From NCBI GenBank assembly GCA_030068145.1, contig JAPJBO010000744.1:1-64000 (forward strand): a stretch of 64,000 nucleotides of DNA. Direction: 5' to 3'. The notes under the pieces are model-generated. The model saw only the letters and a list, made by a program, of their open reading frames with translations. It was not told where the DNA came from and did not search any database. A program made the position numbers and the translations under genes. The DNA comes from Diplonema papillatum. Lineage: Eukaryota; Euglenozoa; Diplonemea; Diplonemida; Diplonemidae. Positions 30,136 through 41,162 of the stretch are shown in pieces (positions within the stretch are counted from its first letter, which is position 1; the number at the start of each line of letters is the position of its first letter).

Positions 30136-30423
30136 TACTCGACGTTGCTGCTTCGACTCCGAATGGAAGGGAGGAAACATAGAGGTAGAGGGGCAAAAGT
30201 CCAATACAAACACAATCAGATTTGTTCTTCGCTTACACCACCGTGTGTTGCTTTCTCACTCAGGACCTTTGACCTGTTGTGTTTGTGTGATTTGTCGTGT
30301 AGGGGTAGACCTCACGTCCGTTCAACACGTGGTTCGGTAGTTACAGCACTTGGGATCCCTTCTGTTCTTTGTCGGGCAGCATCGTCGAGCATTTACTTCC
30401 GAGCTGGCGCTTATGTAAAATAA
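30136..30423 (+). mobile_element. M2 MITE, complete copy
   Basis: Left end AATACTCGACGTTGCTGC, right end GGCAGCATCGTCGAGCATTT; full interior. Confidence 0.92.
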
Positions 30424-30763
30424 AAGGATCGGAGCCGTTTTGAATTTTTCCGGGTTTGTGCCGGATTGTGCCGGGTTTGCACCGGCCATAAGGACCACAC
30501 CAGAGTATTATTTGTATTTTTTTTTTTTTGTGTTTTTTTTTTTCTCTTGTTGACGTGACTATAGGGTTGTGTTGTGTGTGTGTTCTCGGAAAAAAAGAAA
30601 CAGACGAGGGAAAAAAGGCTGGTACAACAACACAGGAGAAAGAGCAACTGCGCATGACCCACCAGAGTCCTCGTGATCAAGAGGCGCGTAGTGACGTTTT
30701 GCCAGCGGGGTGCAGGGGTGGGGGGATAGCTGGCGTTTAGTAATCCGAGCCCGGCCACAGCTC
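30424..30763. other. Unassigned stretch
   Basis: Begins with a short degenerate repeat (CCGGGTTTGTGCCGG, GTGCCGGGTTTGCACCGG); T-run in the middle; no gene. Confidence 0.4.
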
Positions 30764-31915
30764 CGCGACGTGCTATGGCACCAGAATGTGCTACAACGCT
30801 GCACGGTCAGCAGTCTCTGACGTGTTCATGGCACCAGAATGCGGCGCTGTACGGTCGGCAGTGGCACGGCAGAAACACCACATGCCGGCTCAGCACGGGG
30901 ATACCGTTGCGGTTCGTCGATGCCGTGCTCATGGCAACAGAATGTGCAAGGTACAGTCAGCAGTCTGACGTGTTCATGGCAACAGAAGGTGCAAGGTACA
31001 GTCAGCAGTCTGACGTGTTCATGGCAACAGAATGTGCAAGGTACAGTCAGCAGTCTGACGTGTTTATGGCACCAGAATGCGGCGCTGTGCGGTCGGCAGT
31101 GGGCGGGTACGGCATGGCAGAAACACCACGTGGTCGGCTCAGTACCCGGATACCCTTCGGCGGTTCTTCGACGCTTGACGTGTCATGGCAACAGAATGTG
31201 CAAGGTACAGACAGCAGTCGGACGTGTTCATGGCACCAGAATGCGGCGCTGTGCGGTCGGCAGTGGGCCGGTACGGCATGGCAGAAACACCACGTGGTCG
31301 GCTCAGTAACCGGATACCCTTCGGCGTTCTTTGTCGCCTGGCGTGCGCATGGCAACAAAATGCAAGGTACAGTCTGCAGTCTGACGTGTTCACGGCACCA
31401 GAATGTGGTGATACAACGCTGTACGGTCGGCAGCGGGCCGGTGCGGCACGGCAGAAACACCACGTGGTCGGCTCAGTACCCGGATACCCTTCGGCGGTTC
31501 TTCGACGCTTGACGTGTCATGGCAACAGAATGTGCAAGGTACAGACAGCAGTCGGACGTGTTCATGGCACCAGAATGCGGCGCTGTACGGTCGGCAGTGG
31601 GCCGGTGCAGAAACACCACGTGGTCGGCTCAGTAACCGGATATCCTTCGGCGGTTCTTCGACGCCTGGCGTAGCAAAATGTGCAAGGTACAGTCTGCAGT
31701 CTGACGTGTTCATGGCACCAGAATGTGGTGATACAACGCTGTACGGTCGGCACGGCAGAAACACCACGTGGTCGGCTCAGTACCCGGATACCCTTCGGCG
31801 GTTCGTCGACGCCTGACGTGTTCATGGCAACACAATGTGCGAGGAGTCATCAGTCGGAGGTGCTCATTCGCACGAATGTGCCACAACGCTGTACGGTCGG
31901 CAGCGGGCTGGTGGA
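30764..31915. repeat. Complex satellite, about 165-bp units
   Basis: Each unit joins a block with GGCACCAGAATG, GTACGGTCGGCAG, AGAAACACCACGTGGTCGG and CGGATACCCTTCGGCGG to a 45-bp block (ATGGCAACAGAATGTGC, AGGTACAGTCAGCAGTC). The 45-bp block is itself triplicated at 30930-31060. About six to seven units, diverged at the right edge. Long ORFs through it are by-products of repetition. Confidence 0.93.
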
Positions 31916-31989
31916 CAGACAGATCACTACCTGCCGGATTGCACATGAATTTGATCGCCCGGTTACGAACACGAGGTTCCCACCTGGTT

Positions 31990-32245
31990 AATCAAACCAC
32001 AGCATTTCGCTTCATCGCAGCGGTGGCGGGAGTGGAACGTTACTTCTGCCCAGTGCCCTGATTGCCAATGCCGAGAGATCAGGCCAAGCGCGGGTAAACG
32101 GCGGGAGTAACTTTGACTCTCTCGCGGTAGCCAAATGCTTGGTCTTCTGATGACGCGCACGAATGGACCAATGAGATTCCTTCTGTCCCTACCCCTACTA
32201 TCGGGCGAAACAGCAGTCAAGGGAACGAACTTGCAACTCGCTGTT
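31990..32245 (+). rRNA. 28S rRNA domain V fragment
   Basis: ACTTCTGCCCAGTGCC, CCAAGCGCGGGTAAACGG, CGGGAGTAACTTTGACTC, GGTAGCCAAATGCTTGGTC, GACGCGCACGAATGGACC, GAGATTCC and CTGTCCCTACC..CTACTATC are all large-subunit peptidyl-transferase-region hallmarks. The near-universal CTCTTAAGGTAGCC reads CTCTCGCGGTAGCC here. The match ends abruptly near 32245, so it is an isolated fragment. Confidence 0.93.
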
Positions 32246-32469
32246 GTTTGCCCTGCGCCTCACGTCCCGGCGTTGATGGGGGGGGTGGCGGGCGGGGTCT
32301 GCCGCGTCCTCCGACCCTGTCGAGGGGACATCTTGTCCACTTTGTGGACTAAGTAGTTGGCCCTGTGCTGCACAAAAAGGCCACGGGCGGCCGCCAGGTA
32401 CACGTCGCGTTCCGGCGGCGGAGTCGTAGTCAGCGACTGTGGGGAGGGGGACGTTGTTTTCGGTGCTGG

Positions 32470-32550
32470 TTTTAGAGGTATAGTTCGCTTGAGAATCCGG
32501 GATTTTAGAGGCTCCGGGTGACCTTCGTCGAATGGGTTGATACGTACTGG
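32470..32550 (+). repeat. R1 fragment
   Basis: TTTTAGAGGTATAGTTCGC, GAGGCTCCGGGTGACC, then GTCGAATGGGTTGATACG. Confidence 0.85.
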
Positions 32551-33256
32551 GTGAGTGTCGTAGTATGGCATTCAAAAGAATGTTCGGTCTGTCTTTCGTT
32601 GGGGTAGGAAGGGGATCGCAGCTGCTGATGTGCGGTTGTAGCTTGTTGCCAGACTCGGCGATAGCGGGGTTGACGTTGGTTTAAGATGAAGTTGGAAGAA
32701 TCAGTCAGCTGGATATGTGTGGGGACTGCTGGGTAAACGGGTTTAGAGTGGAAATCGCGATATTGCGGAATCAAACGGCATTTATGTGCGTGGTTCGTGG
32801 GTCTTTACCAGATGCGGGGCACCGGGCATGGAAACCACAGGGTTCCATTGGGAGGACGGGAATCGACCCACATTTTCTTTGCTGGTCCATGTAGCAGACC
32901 TTTTTCGGCGAATTTGTGCTCACGTTCAGCGATGAAGGGAACCGTGAAAAATAGACCTGGGGACCACAAATTACGCGCGTCTTCCAAGAAAAAGGGGGTT
33001 CCCGCGGGTTCCGGGTTGCGGTACTTTTTTCTATTTCTTTTTCGGGAAGATTGCAGGATCAGTTGTGTGTTTTTCACCGCGGTGATGTGCACCTCGTGCT
33101 TCGTCTCGGGTTTTCGCTCTTGAACGCAGACCAACCCAAAGTCAGAGCTCATTAGTGGGTCCTTTGGATGGGGATTTTCAGTCCTGTTCCGGTGCGAGCA
33201 CAACTCGGTTTCATTGTGGTTTCCTTCTTTCATTCGTTTAAAAAAAAAAGGGGGGG
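32551..33256. other. Unassigned stretch
   Basis: Positions 33058-33130 match 11585-11665 (TTCACCGCGGTG). No gene is supportable in the rest. Confidence 0.45.
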
Positions 33257-33728
33257 GGAATGCAAGAACGTGCTTGGAATGGGTATGTGCTCAACACCGC
33301 ACTGGTCCCGTCTGCGCCGTGTTTCGGTCCTTTAAGCCACGGACACATAAGGCGGACCATCATCAGCGCGGAACCTGAGTGTCTGCAGACAGGACTGCGG
33401 TGTGAGTCTGGTTTGTCAGGCGGCTGTTCGTAGCTCGTCACAGCCAGGACCACCCGTGCTACTAGAGCACAGGCGAATCCGTCACGGGGAGAAGGCCCCT
33501 ACAACCGTGTCTGAGCAATCAGTTAAAAAACTCAGGGCACTCGCCCTGATTGTGACTGCGACTCGCTAGGCAGCACTGACTTGTCTTCTTTTTACGGTGG
33601 CAATCTGCGAAGTAAACTCCGCAGAGCACAGCGGACATGGGGTTGCCGTGTGCAGCACCAATGGTTGAAGTACCAAAAGGAAAAGAGTGCGCTGCGTGCT
33701 GAGGATAGCAAGTCGCGTTACGCGAAGA
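33257..33728 (+). repeat. U489 repeat, copy 1
   Basis: Runs from a G-run plus TGCAAGAACGTGCTTGG to AGTCGCGTTACGCGAAG and another G-run. Almost identical to 40673-41156; about 17 bases are missing near its end (GAGGAAGTAATCC). Confidence 0.93.
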
Positions 33729-33991
33729 AAGGGGGGGGGGGGGGGGGGTTTGGATGGGACTGTGGGTCGTGACCAACCGCCACGGGGCACTACTTTCAAG
33801 GATTGAAAGTGTTTAAGCTCTCTCCAGGGAAACGATGTAGCCGTTCGTTGTGAACTTGATTCAGCACACTCTTCCCATGAGAGTAGGGACACTTGCTGGT
33901 CGTCGTCGTTTTCTCGCAGCACGGTGTAGTAGTGTCTGGCATGCACTTTCCCTGTGTGGGACAACAAAGCCATGGGGGGATGGGGACATAC

Positions 33992-34372
33992 CGCAAGGCC
34001 GAGCTGGCAAAGGGCGGAGTCACCGTCGTTCTCGGCTTCCTGCGACAGCCGCAGGCCCTCGAGCCAGGCTCCCTTGACGGACTGCATGTCGCCGTTGGCT
34101 CGGTCCACGGCACCTTTGAGGTACAGGTACCGCGTGCGGAAGATGGGAAAGCAGTCGCTGATGACCCGGAGCCGGTCGAGAATGTCATCCAGGACAGGCA
34201 GCTCGACCTTCGCGTCGCGGGACCCGACGCACTTCAGCAGCACGTCGAGGAGCAGCGAGCCGGCGAGGAAGTGAAACGGGGTCGCCACCGTCACTTCTCG
34301 GAACGTGTCGACGAGGTCGTACGTGTTCACGGCGTTCAGCGTCGGCAGCATGGTCTCTTCTCTGCTCAGCCC
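33992..34372 (-). CDS. Adenylyl cyclase gene, candidate exon 6 (TPR-like region)
   Basis: 127 codons between CAG (34373-34375) and the donor GTATGT (from 33991 leftwards), phase 0 on both sides. Encodes helical repeats such as LDRLRVISDCFPIFRTRYLY and MQSVKGAWLEGLRLSQEA, resembling the C-terminal TPR-like region of soluble adenylyl cyclases. It has the same strand and GC-rich codon use as exons 1-3. Membership in this gene is an inference from order, phase and style. A further exon is expected to the left but was not found. Confidence 0.6.
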
Positions 34373-34779
34373 CTGTGCGTGGTTGTCGGCGTGGCTTTTC
34401 CTTCCTTCTTGCGATCCATCGTGGGAATTCCACAAAAGGCAAACGAACGCTCTCCAGGAATATATCGGTTGGCCGGGAAGGAATTTCGTTTTCCCTCCCT
34501 CCCCACCCCTTTGTACATCTTGCCGTGCGGCATTCGTCCCCCTCGTGCGAGGCAAGTTGCTGCTATCTGGGCCGTGGTCCAGCACTGGCCGCACGAAGCC
34601 TCCTCTCTCCCAGACGGCACGTCCCCACAGGGGGCGGTGTGCAAGGAGTAGGAGGCGTGGGAGGAGTGACAGGGGGTGGGACACGTGCCGGAGGCGAAGG
34701 CTGAGGCGGACCCCAGGGAAAGGGAGGGGTCGCTGGTGTGCGGCCGGAGGAGAGAGAGAGAGAGAGGGAAGTCTCCTTC

Positions 34780-34925
34780 GGACCTTTACTATTATTAGAA
34801 TTGGTAGTCAACGTCCAATTTCCGATTCCAAATTTAAATAGAATTGGTAGTCAACGTTCAGGTTTGGCTCCAAATTTAATTAAAATTGGTAGTCAACGTT
34901 TAGGTTCGGATCCACAACCAATTAG
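34780..34925. repeat. Three tandem units of about 47 bp
   Basis: The unit contains GAATTGGTAGTCAACGT and TCCAAATTTAA. The array lies between a GA run and the GGGACCATCTCTCCG segment shared with 66-150. Confidence 0.9.
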
Positions 34926-35122
34926 ACTTGGAGGGACCATCTCTCCGAGGAGTATCCGGTCGCCCCAATACTATCCCGTACTACTACGGCGGGCGCAAGT
35001 CGTTGCGCCGTGGGCGCGGAGCGAGCCGTGGCCCAGTCAAAGATGATTGTTGCACCGATGGTGGCGCAGCCGGGGGCGTTCTGACTGGCGGACGCGACCG
35101 CCTGGCAGGCGTGTGTTGACAC

Positions 35123-35301
35123 GTTGTTTCGCGGGCTCTCCTCCTTTTGGCAATAGCCCGCCCTAAGGCGGCGGCTAGCATCTTGACGGAGAATCTCAAC
35201 TCCCACTGAACAAAGGGTACGTCGTGCGGATATTCAGGCACGGCATCGTTCCAGCTGTTACGGGCGCAAATTGTTTCCAGCTTGCCCAGCATCCACTCGG
35301 T
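35123..35301 (-). CDS. Adenylyl cyclase gene, candidate exon 5
   Basis: In-frame segment TEWMLGKLETICARNSW, then VPFVQWELRFSVKMLAAALG has the look of a TPR helix pair. A phase-0 start after GGAAG (35302-35303) fits exon 4. Ending before GTGTCA (phase 2) fits a start of exon 6 at 34361 instead of 34372. A shorter form ending before GTACCC at 35221 (phase 0) fits 34372. The splice signals are weak, so boundaries are uncertain. Confidence 0.35.
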
Positions 35302-35444
35302 CTTCCTTCCAGCCGCAAAGCGTGGGCGGTGGGTACAACCCGGCATAGCCGGCGCACCAAAACAGCGGAGGGAACAGACCCCCTGCCGCCATTTCCCAGG
35401 AAAGGAGGCGACTCCTGGGTCGGCGCAGCACAGGTCGCGAGGAG

Positions 35445-35640
35445 ATTTCGGTGTGTCCGGAGCACGATCACTCCTTTGTCCGCCGCACTCCGGGAACACA
35501 TCCTCGGGACCCGCTGGGCAGCACGAGCACTCCTTTGTCCGCCGCACTCCGGGAACACATCCTCGGGACCCACTGGGCAGCACGATCACTCCTTTGTCCG
35601 CCGTACTCCGGCAACACATCCGGGGGGTGGGACAGGTGCC
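35445..35640. repeat. Three tandem units of about 60 bp
   Basis: GCACGATCACTCCTTTGTCC, GCCGCACTCCGGGAACAC, ATCCTCGGGACCC repeated three times with small changes. Contiguous units, not spacer-separated. Confidence 0.92.
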
Positions 35641-35825
35641 GGAGGCGAACGTCACCGTGTATAATTGTCCACCCCAAATTGCCAAAAAACAAATCTGCCC
35701 TCCTATGTTTGTGCGCACTTCCTTCGAACCTGCTTTGTCCATCTAAACGGGAGTGAGGATAGTACGCTGCCATCGATCGGTTTTTTGTTCTTGACAAACT
35801 GCATTTGGTAGACGCAAAAAATCGC

Positions 35826-36145
35826 CGAGGGGTGGCAATTCTAAACGTAGGGGTGACAATGACACACGTCACCGTGTATATACAGTGAAGAGACAGTTCT
35901 GGTATGTGTGTACACAGTAAAGAGTCTGCCTTTCTGCTCTCCCGTGTGTGCACACGGCGATGTTTCAAAGCATCACCCTACGTTAGGAATTGTCACCCCT
36001 GGCAATTCTAAACGTAGGGGTGACAATGACACACGTCACCGTGTATATACAGTGAAGAGACAGTTCTGGTATGTGTGTACACAGTAAAGAGTCTGTCTTT
36101 CTGCTCTCCCGTGTGAGCACACGGAGATGTTTCAAAGCATCACCC
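35826..36145. repeat. Tandem duplication of about 158 bp
   Basis: GGCAATTCTAAACGTAGGGG, CACGTCACCGTGTATATAC and GTTTCAAAGCATCACCCT occur in both copies. The second copy ends where candidate exon 4 sequence begins. Confidence 0.93.
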
Positions 36146-36181
36146 TGCGCGAGCGGAGGCACCAAATTTATGGCCTCATAC

Positions 36182-36349
36182 GTCAAGAACCTTGTGCGCC
36201 CTGGACGCCCGCATACTCGAGGTTCTAAGCAGCGCCAGAAACTCGCCCAGAATCTGGGGAGCAGCGCCGTGGTCATGGACGGCATCGAAGATCGTCCTGA
36301 ACTCCTTCACGCCCGGCGGCTTCGCCCGCCGTGGGTCCGGCGACTCCTC
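36182..36349 (-). CDS. Adenylyl cyclase gene, candidate exon 4
   Basis: 56 codons with strong signals: acceptor GTCCTCAG (36350-36352) and donor GTATGA (from 36181 leftwards), phase 0 at both ends, matching the phase-0 end of exon 3. Encodes VKEFRTIFDAVHDHGAA and PQILGEFLALLRTSSM, helical and without a recognised domain. A GTGAGT donor-like site lies only 26 bp upstream; its phase does not fit this exon and it was not used. Confidence 0.55.
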
Positions 36350-37530
36350 CTGAGGACAGCCATCATCCTACTCACGCTCTTTCATTGAGCGGGTCGTCGA
36401 GGACACACGCCGCCGCTTTGTTCTCCGCCAGCACGGACGCCATGATGTTTAGGGGCACCCCATAGGCCCATTGTCGCCCATCAGCAACAGGCGACCACCG
36501 CCACCGTAGGGCCCGACGCCCATGCCTCGACACTTGGGCCTGTGTCCGTGGCTCTCGGAGCAGGGAGCCCCGGGGCTGGTCGGTGCCCGGGGCTCAGCCC
36601 CGGAGCGCTCCAGGAGCCCGACAGGGACGGGCATAGAACACACTTTCTACTGTTTTCCAGGTAGATCCGTTCTCAGCCGCGAGCGAGGCGACTCCTCGAC
36701 TCGTCTGTGGGAGAGCGGCAGAAGAGGATAAAGGCCTCCCAGAGCTTGTATTTCCCAGCACCTTTCTTTCTTGTCCTGCTCATCCGCACCCAGTTCACTT
36801 TGGTCGTCAACGCAAACCCATCAACGCTCTCGTCCTCCGAATCTTCATCGACGGGTGAAGATCAGAGCCAAAGGGGACAGCTTTATCGGTCTCAGGGGTG
36901 AACACCGACGACCCCCTGCAGATGGCGCAGTACATGGCGCAGCTTGGGTGCGGCGGCCATCACTCAGCTGCCACCCGGACGGTGTTAACGAGTTTTCAGA
37001 TTTTTCTGGACTCGGTGCCGTCGCCGCCGAAGAACCTGGCAGACCAGATCACTGCCTGGGGAGCTTGGCCGACGGCCGCCGCCCAGGCTTTGATGTGGCA
37101 AGGGGCGGTGCGGACTCGTTGCCGCTCCTCTGTCCGCATCGTGCTGCGGCACCTCGATGGGATCTCGGGCCCGAACCTCCTGCTTTTCCCGGGCCACGAG
37201 TACCAACAACTGCTCGGGACCTGAAGTCCTATTTCTTCCAATTCCCAGTAGGACGGCCGACGCCGGGGAGCCCAACAGGCTACGAGATGAGGCCAATTTT
37301 CCGCGGCGGCGAGGAGACGATGGGGGTCTCTGAGACGCAGCTGAAGGCGAGGCGTGGGGGATGGACCTTTTCCCGACGTACAGAAGAGAGAGGGCGGAGC
37401 GTGCAGCGAGATGGACGGCCTTCGACGACACCACGGAGAAGAAGAAGGGCAAGAAGTCGGCCGTTGTCGGAGGAGACCCGTGGCTCGTACCGGAAGGGAT
37501 TTCCCGACACGAAAAGTGGGGTGAGCGGAA
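36350..37530. other. Unassigned GC-rich stretch
   Basis: Overlapping ORFs on both strands with no domain. If the exon assignments hold, this lies in the intron between cyclase exons 3 and 4. Confidence 0.4.
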
Positions 37531-37974
37531 ATGTGTGCCGAGCACCGGATGACGCAGTGCACCACATGTAAGACGACAACGGAATGCTGTCGCAACCATC
37601 ACCACCGATGTCTCGACCATGAGATGCCGACGTGCGACAGCTGCAAGAAACACGCCGACCTGAGGAGTAGGAGACGCGGGCACTGCTGCAGGAAAGGGCA
37701 CCACCGGGCGGCCGTGGCGAGAGGAGAAGAATCAACGACGAAGAAGAGGAAAGCGGAGCCGGAGGGCCCCGCGTCAGCGCCGAGACAGGCGAAGCGTGAG
37801 AGCGTGGTGCTCGTTCTGCCGGAAGCAGCGGAAGGCGAGCGAGGACCCGCAACATCGACATCGACTTCAGCAGCGAAGGTCGGGAAGACGGCGCTTTCTT
37901 CGGGCTTCGGACCAGGAGACCCGACGGGGGCGTGGCTCTGTATTGGTGGCGCCTGGGCAGGTCGTTTTCTATGA
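37531..37974 (+). pseudogene. Cys/His-rich and basic ORF, L-family relative
   Basis: 148 codons. The N-terminal part is rich in Cys and His (CTTCKTTTECC, HHHRCLDHEMPTCDSCKK, HCCRKGHH), a possible zinc-binding region. A KKRKAEPEG cluster and VLVLPEAAEGE follow, the latter shared with the L-family ORF at 10291 (VLVLPKAAEDE). It overlaps another frame (37932-38141, MALYWWRLGRSFSM) that may be its frameshifted continuation. It probably derives from a retroelement ORF; no reverse transcriptase is adjacent. Confidence 0.35.
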
Positions 37975-38589
37975 TTGCGCAGGACTCTGATTTTGTTATC
38001 ACGGAGGTTGCCGGGGACGACAGGATAGTCTGGTACGACGACTGGGCCCTCGTCGTTGCCTGTCCGGGCGCGCTTCGCGCTGTGCGCAACCGGGTCCTGC
38101 AGCATGCCCGTATGGTGCGCATGATGGTCAAGGACGAGTAGTCTGTCCTCGAGCAAGGACGAGAAGTCTGTCCTCGAGCCCAGCTCGACGCCGGTTGTCC
38201 TGGGAGTCGAGTTCGACTTCGCAGCGAAGAGGTACCGGCTGAAGCAAGGGTGGGTGCAGAAGCCGCACCTCCTCTTTTGCTCGGTCGATTTGACGCAAAT
38301 GACTCTGCGCGGCGTCTGGAAGTCGTCGAGACCGCAATTTGAGCGTGGATGGTATGGGGCACACTGCACTGCAGGGTGAGCCCAGTGCTTGCGGATGGTG
38401 ACCCGAGTCGCTAGTCCGCGTGAGGGACGATATCGTTTCGTTCCTGCGGGGGTGAGCCGGCGTCTATCGGACAACCGGTGGGTCGGCTTCGACTCGAAGC
38501 TGCACCCTCGTGGAGGCGTGGTCCGATGCCGGCACGCAGGGACTGGTGGGCTCTCACAGTTGCACTCAGGGAGTTGATGCACCACGAAA

Positions 38590-38925
38590 GTCGAAAAGAG
38601 ATTTGGGATAGCATGCAAGAATCTGTAGCGATAATCTGCATCGCCGGTTCGCACGTGATGTGTCATGTTTTCGCCTCTTTAGCCCCCTTGGGCGATGGCC
38701 GCGCTTCGATGGGCGCTCTTCTACGCCGTTTTGTTGTCGGCTCCGACGCAGAGTTCGTCCGCTTCTTCGCTCGCGTCAGTGCCGTCTTCTTGACCCTCGC
38801 CGCTGGCTTTAATGTTGATGTTGCGAGTCTCTGATGTTGGTTGTCTTCTGCTGCTTCAGGTAGCATTCCGGGTGTGCTCTTTGTCGCTTTGACGATACGT
38901 GGCGAGCAACGTTTTCCCCTCATGT
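38590..38925 (-). pseudogene. L-family fragment, reversed
   Basis: In reverse it encodes LPEAAEDNQHQRLATSTLK, KKTALTRAKKRTNS and TKRRRR-type basic runs, ending at the shared tail (GATAATCTGCATCGCCGG region). Confidence 0.6.
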
Positions 38926-39794
38926 GGAAACCGAGTCAGTAATCGGTTCCCTCAATCCGCTGACCATGATTGGTGCTGAAGCTCGATTCGATTGTACTTA
39001 CGGTGAGGCAGTTTCTCACTGGCGTTGTGGTGGATGGAAGGTGACCTCGCCCAAGCTCGTTTCCCGGGTTAAGGCAGTCACTCAACATTCCCTTGCGCTA
39101 GTGATATCACAAATGTTACAAAGACGTGTTCTTACTTTTCCCTTTCTTCTGGGCAGTTCTCGTCAGACAATACGAAGAGCAGAAGAAACTCCATGGCGAT
39201 GTGGGCCCCGTAGAGATGTCCCGCAGCACATCTTCTTTGCCGAGCTGACGACGGCAAAGTTTGCGACTCCGCTGTCGACAAGTAGAATCTTTGTCGACAA
39301 CTTGCCTTTGTTTGTGCGCTCGCAGCCTTTGTTCGCACTTTCTCTCGTTGAAGAGATATTGTGCTATTTGCAAAGGCTGCCTTCCTGTTGAAATCATCTG
39401 TTCGCATAGTAGTGGACGCCACACTAATTTTTGTGTTCGCCGGTACACAACTGTTTGCGAGACTGGAGGCACTCGTTGCATCGAAGAGTTTGCAAAGGTC
39501 GACAGTCAACCTTGGATTTTACATCGTCTGTTACGATGGAAAGGTGCGTGGCGTCCCGTGTCTTTCTTCGCACGGGCTCACCGTCGCATCGTTTGAGAGA
39601 GCTACACCACCAGGCTCGTTGCCAATCAAAAAACTGTCAGCTGTCCTCTGCGAGGTCGGTTTGAGACGCTTTCACGGGTAAAAACGGTGAGCCACTTACA
39701 CGGGGGGGGGTACGTACAGTGCTGATACTAAGCCTGAGACCCAAAACGAAGTTGCTAACCCTGGGTGGGGGTGGGTACCCCCCCTACCCCCCCC
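38926..39794. other. Unassigned stretch
   Basis: No convincing gene. ORFs on both strands around 39261-39596 mirror each other and show no family motif. Confidence 0.4.
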
Positions 39795-40165
39795 CCCCCC
39801 CCAGGGGTACCTGTAACTCGGGGCCCGGGCCCTGGAAAATTTTCCAGGGTTTTGGCCCTGAACGAATACCAAAGGAAAAACTCTCTGGTACGAGATGCAA
39901 TTCGTTTACAATTCCATTCCAGGGCCCCAGACTGTCCTTGAGCTCAACGGATTCAAAAGCGTTCAAAAACGTCCTCGGAATGTATTTTTCGACACAGCCA
40001 CGAAACCTGAAGGAGGTTTTCAGGTTCTGGCAGGTCTAGCTGGCTGTCTAAAGGGTACCACGGCTCAGTCACCCAAGGTCACAGGTGGCAAGGTGGGTGT
40101 TGAAAAAAAAAATTTTTTTTTGGGGCGGAATCCCTAAAAACTCGCATTTCGGAAAGTTTTTGTCC
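39795..40165. repeat. R4 dispersed repeat, second copy
   Basis: GGGGTACCTGTAACTCGGG, GGGCCCTGGAAAATTTTCC, GCAATTCGTTTACAATTCC, TTCGACACAGCCACGAAAC, matching 28165-28650 without the R1 insertion. Confidence 0.85.
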
Positions 40166-40672
40166 CACATTTTTCCCAGGGCATTTTGACCATTTCACCT
40201 TAGAGCCTCCGCCCGCTCAGCCCCTATGGTAAATGCACGACTGTGAGCTTTTTTTAATCAAATTTTATCAAGTTTATTTCTTGATTTTTTCTCGTCTGCT
40301 CTCCGCTTGTTGTGGAAGCTGCAATTTGACGTTCCATCCTTGGATGGGCGTGATTCGTGGGCTGGACCCTATCTGGACCCTAAGCGCTAACCCGGGGCCG
40401 GGCCCGGGGCCCGGCCCCGGAGACCCTGGATTTACAGGTACCCTTGCCCCCCCCCCCTGGTGCAACCCACTGTGGACCTACTGTGGGACCCACCTTAGCT
40501 AAATTCTCTAAGGTGAAATGGTGGAAAAAATGGGTCAAAAATCTTTTTTTTCGAGTGCTTTTTTGGGAGGATTTGGGCCAAAAAAAAATTTTTTTTTTCT
40601 TGGTCGCTGCTGAGGAAACCACCTTAGAGCGGTCACCACCCTGCTGCACACAGGCCCTGCAGGAGGGGGGGG
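40166..40672. other. Low-complexity stretch
   Basis: Contains GGGCCGGGCCCGGGGCCCGG (40394) as at 29127, and T and A runs. TTAGAGCCTCCGC and AAGGTGAAATGGT elements are repeated. No gene. Confidence 0.4.
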
Positions 40673-41162
40673 GGGGTTGCAAGAACGTGCTTGGAATGGG
40701 TATGTGCTCAACACCGCACTGGTCCCGTCTGCGCCGTGTTTCGGTCCTTTAAGCCACGGACACATAAGGCGGACCATCATCAGCGTGGAGCCTGAGTGTC
40801 TGCAGACAGGACTGCGGTGTGAGTCTGGTTTGTCAGGCGGCTGTTCGTAGCTCGTCACAGCCAGGACCACCCGTGCTACTAGAGCACAGGCGAATCCGTC
40901 ACGGGGAGAAGGCCCCTACAACCGTGTCTGAGCAATCAGTTAAAAAACTCAGGGCACTCGCCCTGATTGTGACTGCGACTCGCTAGGCAGCACTGACTTG
41001 TCTTCTTTTTACGGTGGCAATCTGCGAAGTAAACTCCGCAGAGCACAGTGGACATGGGGTTGCCGTGTGCAGCACCAATGGTTGAAGTACCAAAAGGAAA
41101 AGAGTGCGAGGAAGTAATCCTGCGTGCTGAGGGCAGCAAGTCGCGTTACGCGAAGTACCCTA
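40673..41162 (+). repeat. U489 repeat, copy 2
   Basis: Full-length unit from TTGCAAGAACGTGCTTGG to GCGTTACGCGAAG, then TACCCTACTGGAATGGGGGG, leading straight into copy 3. It contains GATTGTGACTGCGACTCGC and CACTCGCCCTGATTG. The small ORF 41048-41353 runs across the junction of copies and is not evidence for a gene. Confidence 0.93.

Noticed and set aside
30775..31512. 245-codon ORF across the satellite
   Set aside because: Repeat-driven open frame; competing ORFs on both strands.
35445..35640. CRISPR-like regular repeats
   Set aside because: Units are contiguous without unique spacers and the genome is eukaryotic.
36350..36376. A 26-bp micro-intron (GTGAGT..CTCAG) linking an upstream segment to candidate exon 4
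   Set aside because: Phase of the upstream reading frame does not match exon 4, while exon 3 matches directly; the length would also be extreme.
37280..38666. Long minus-strand ORFs (360 and 355 codons)
   Set aside because: Opposite the Cys/His-rich plus-strand ORF, Ser/Arg-rich shadow composition, no domain.
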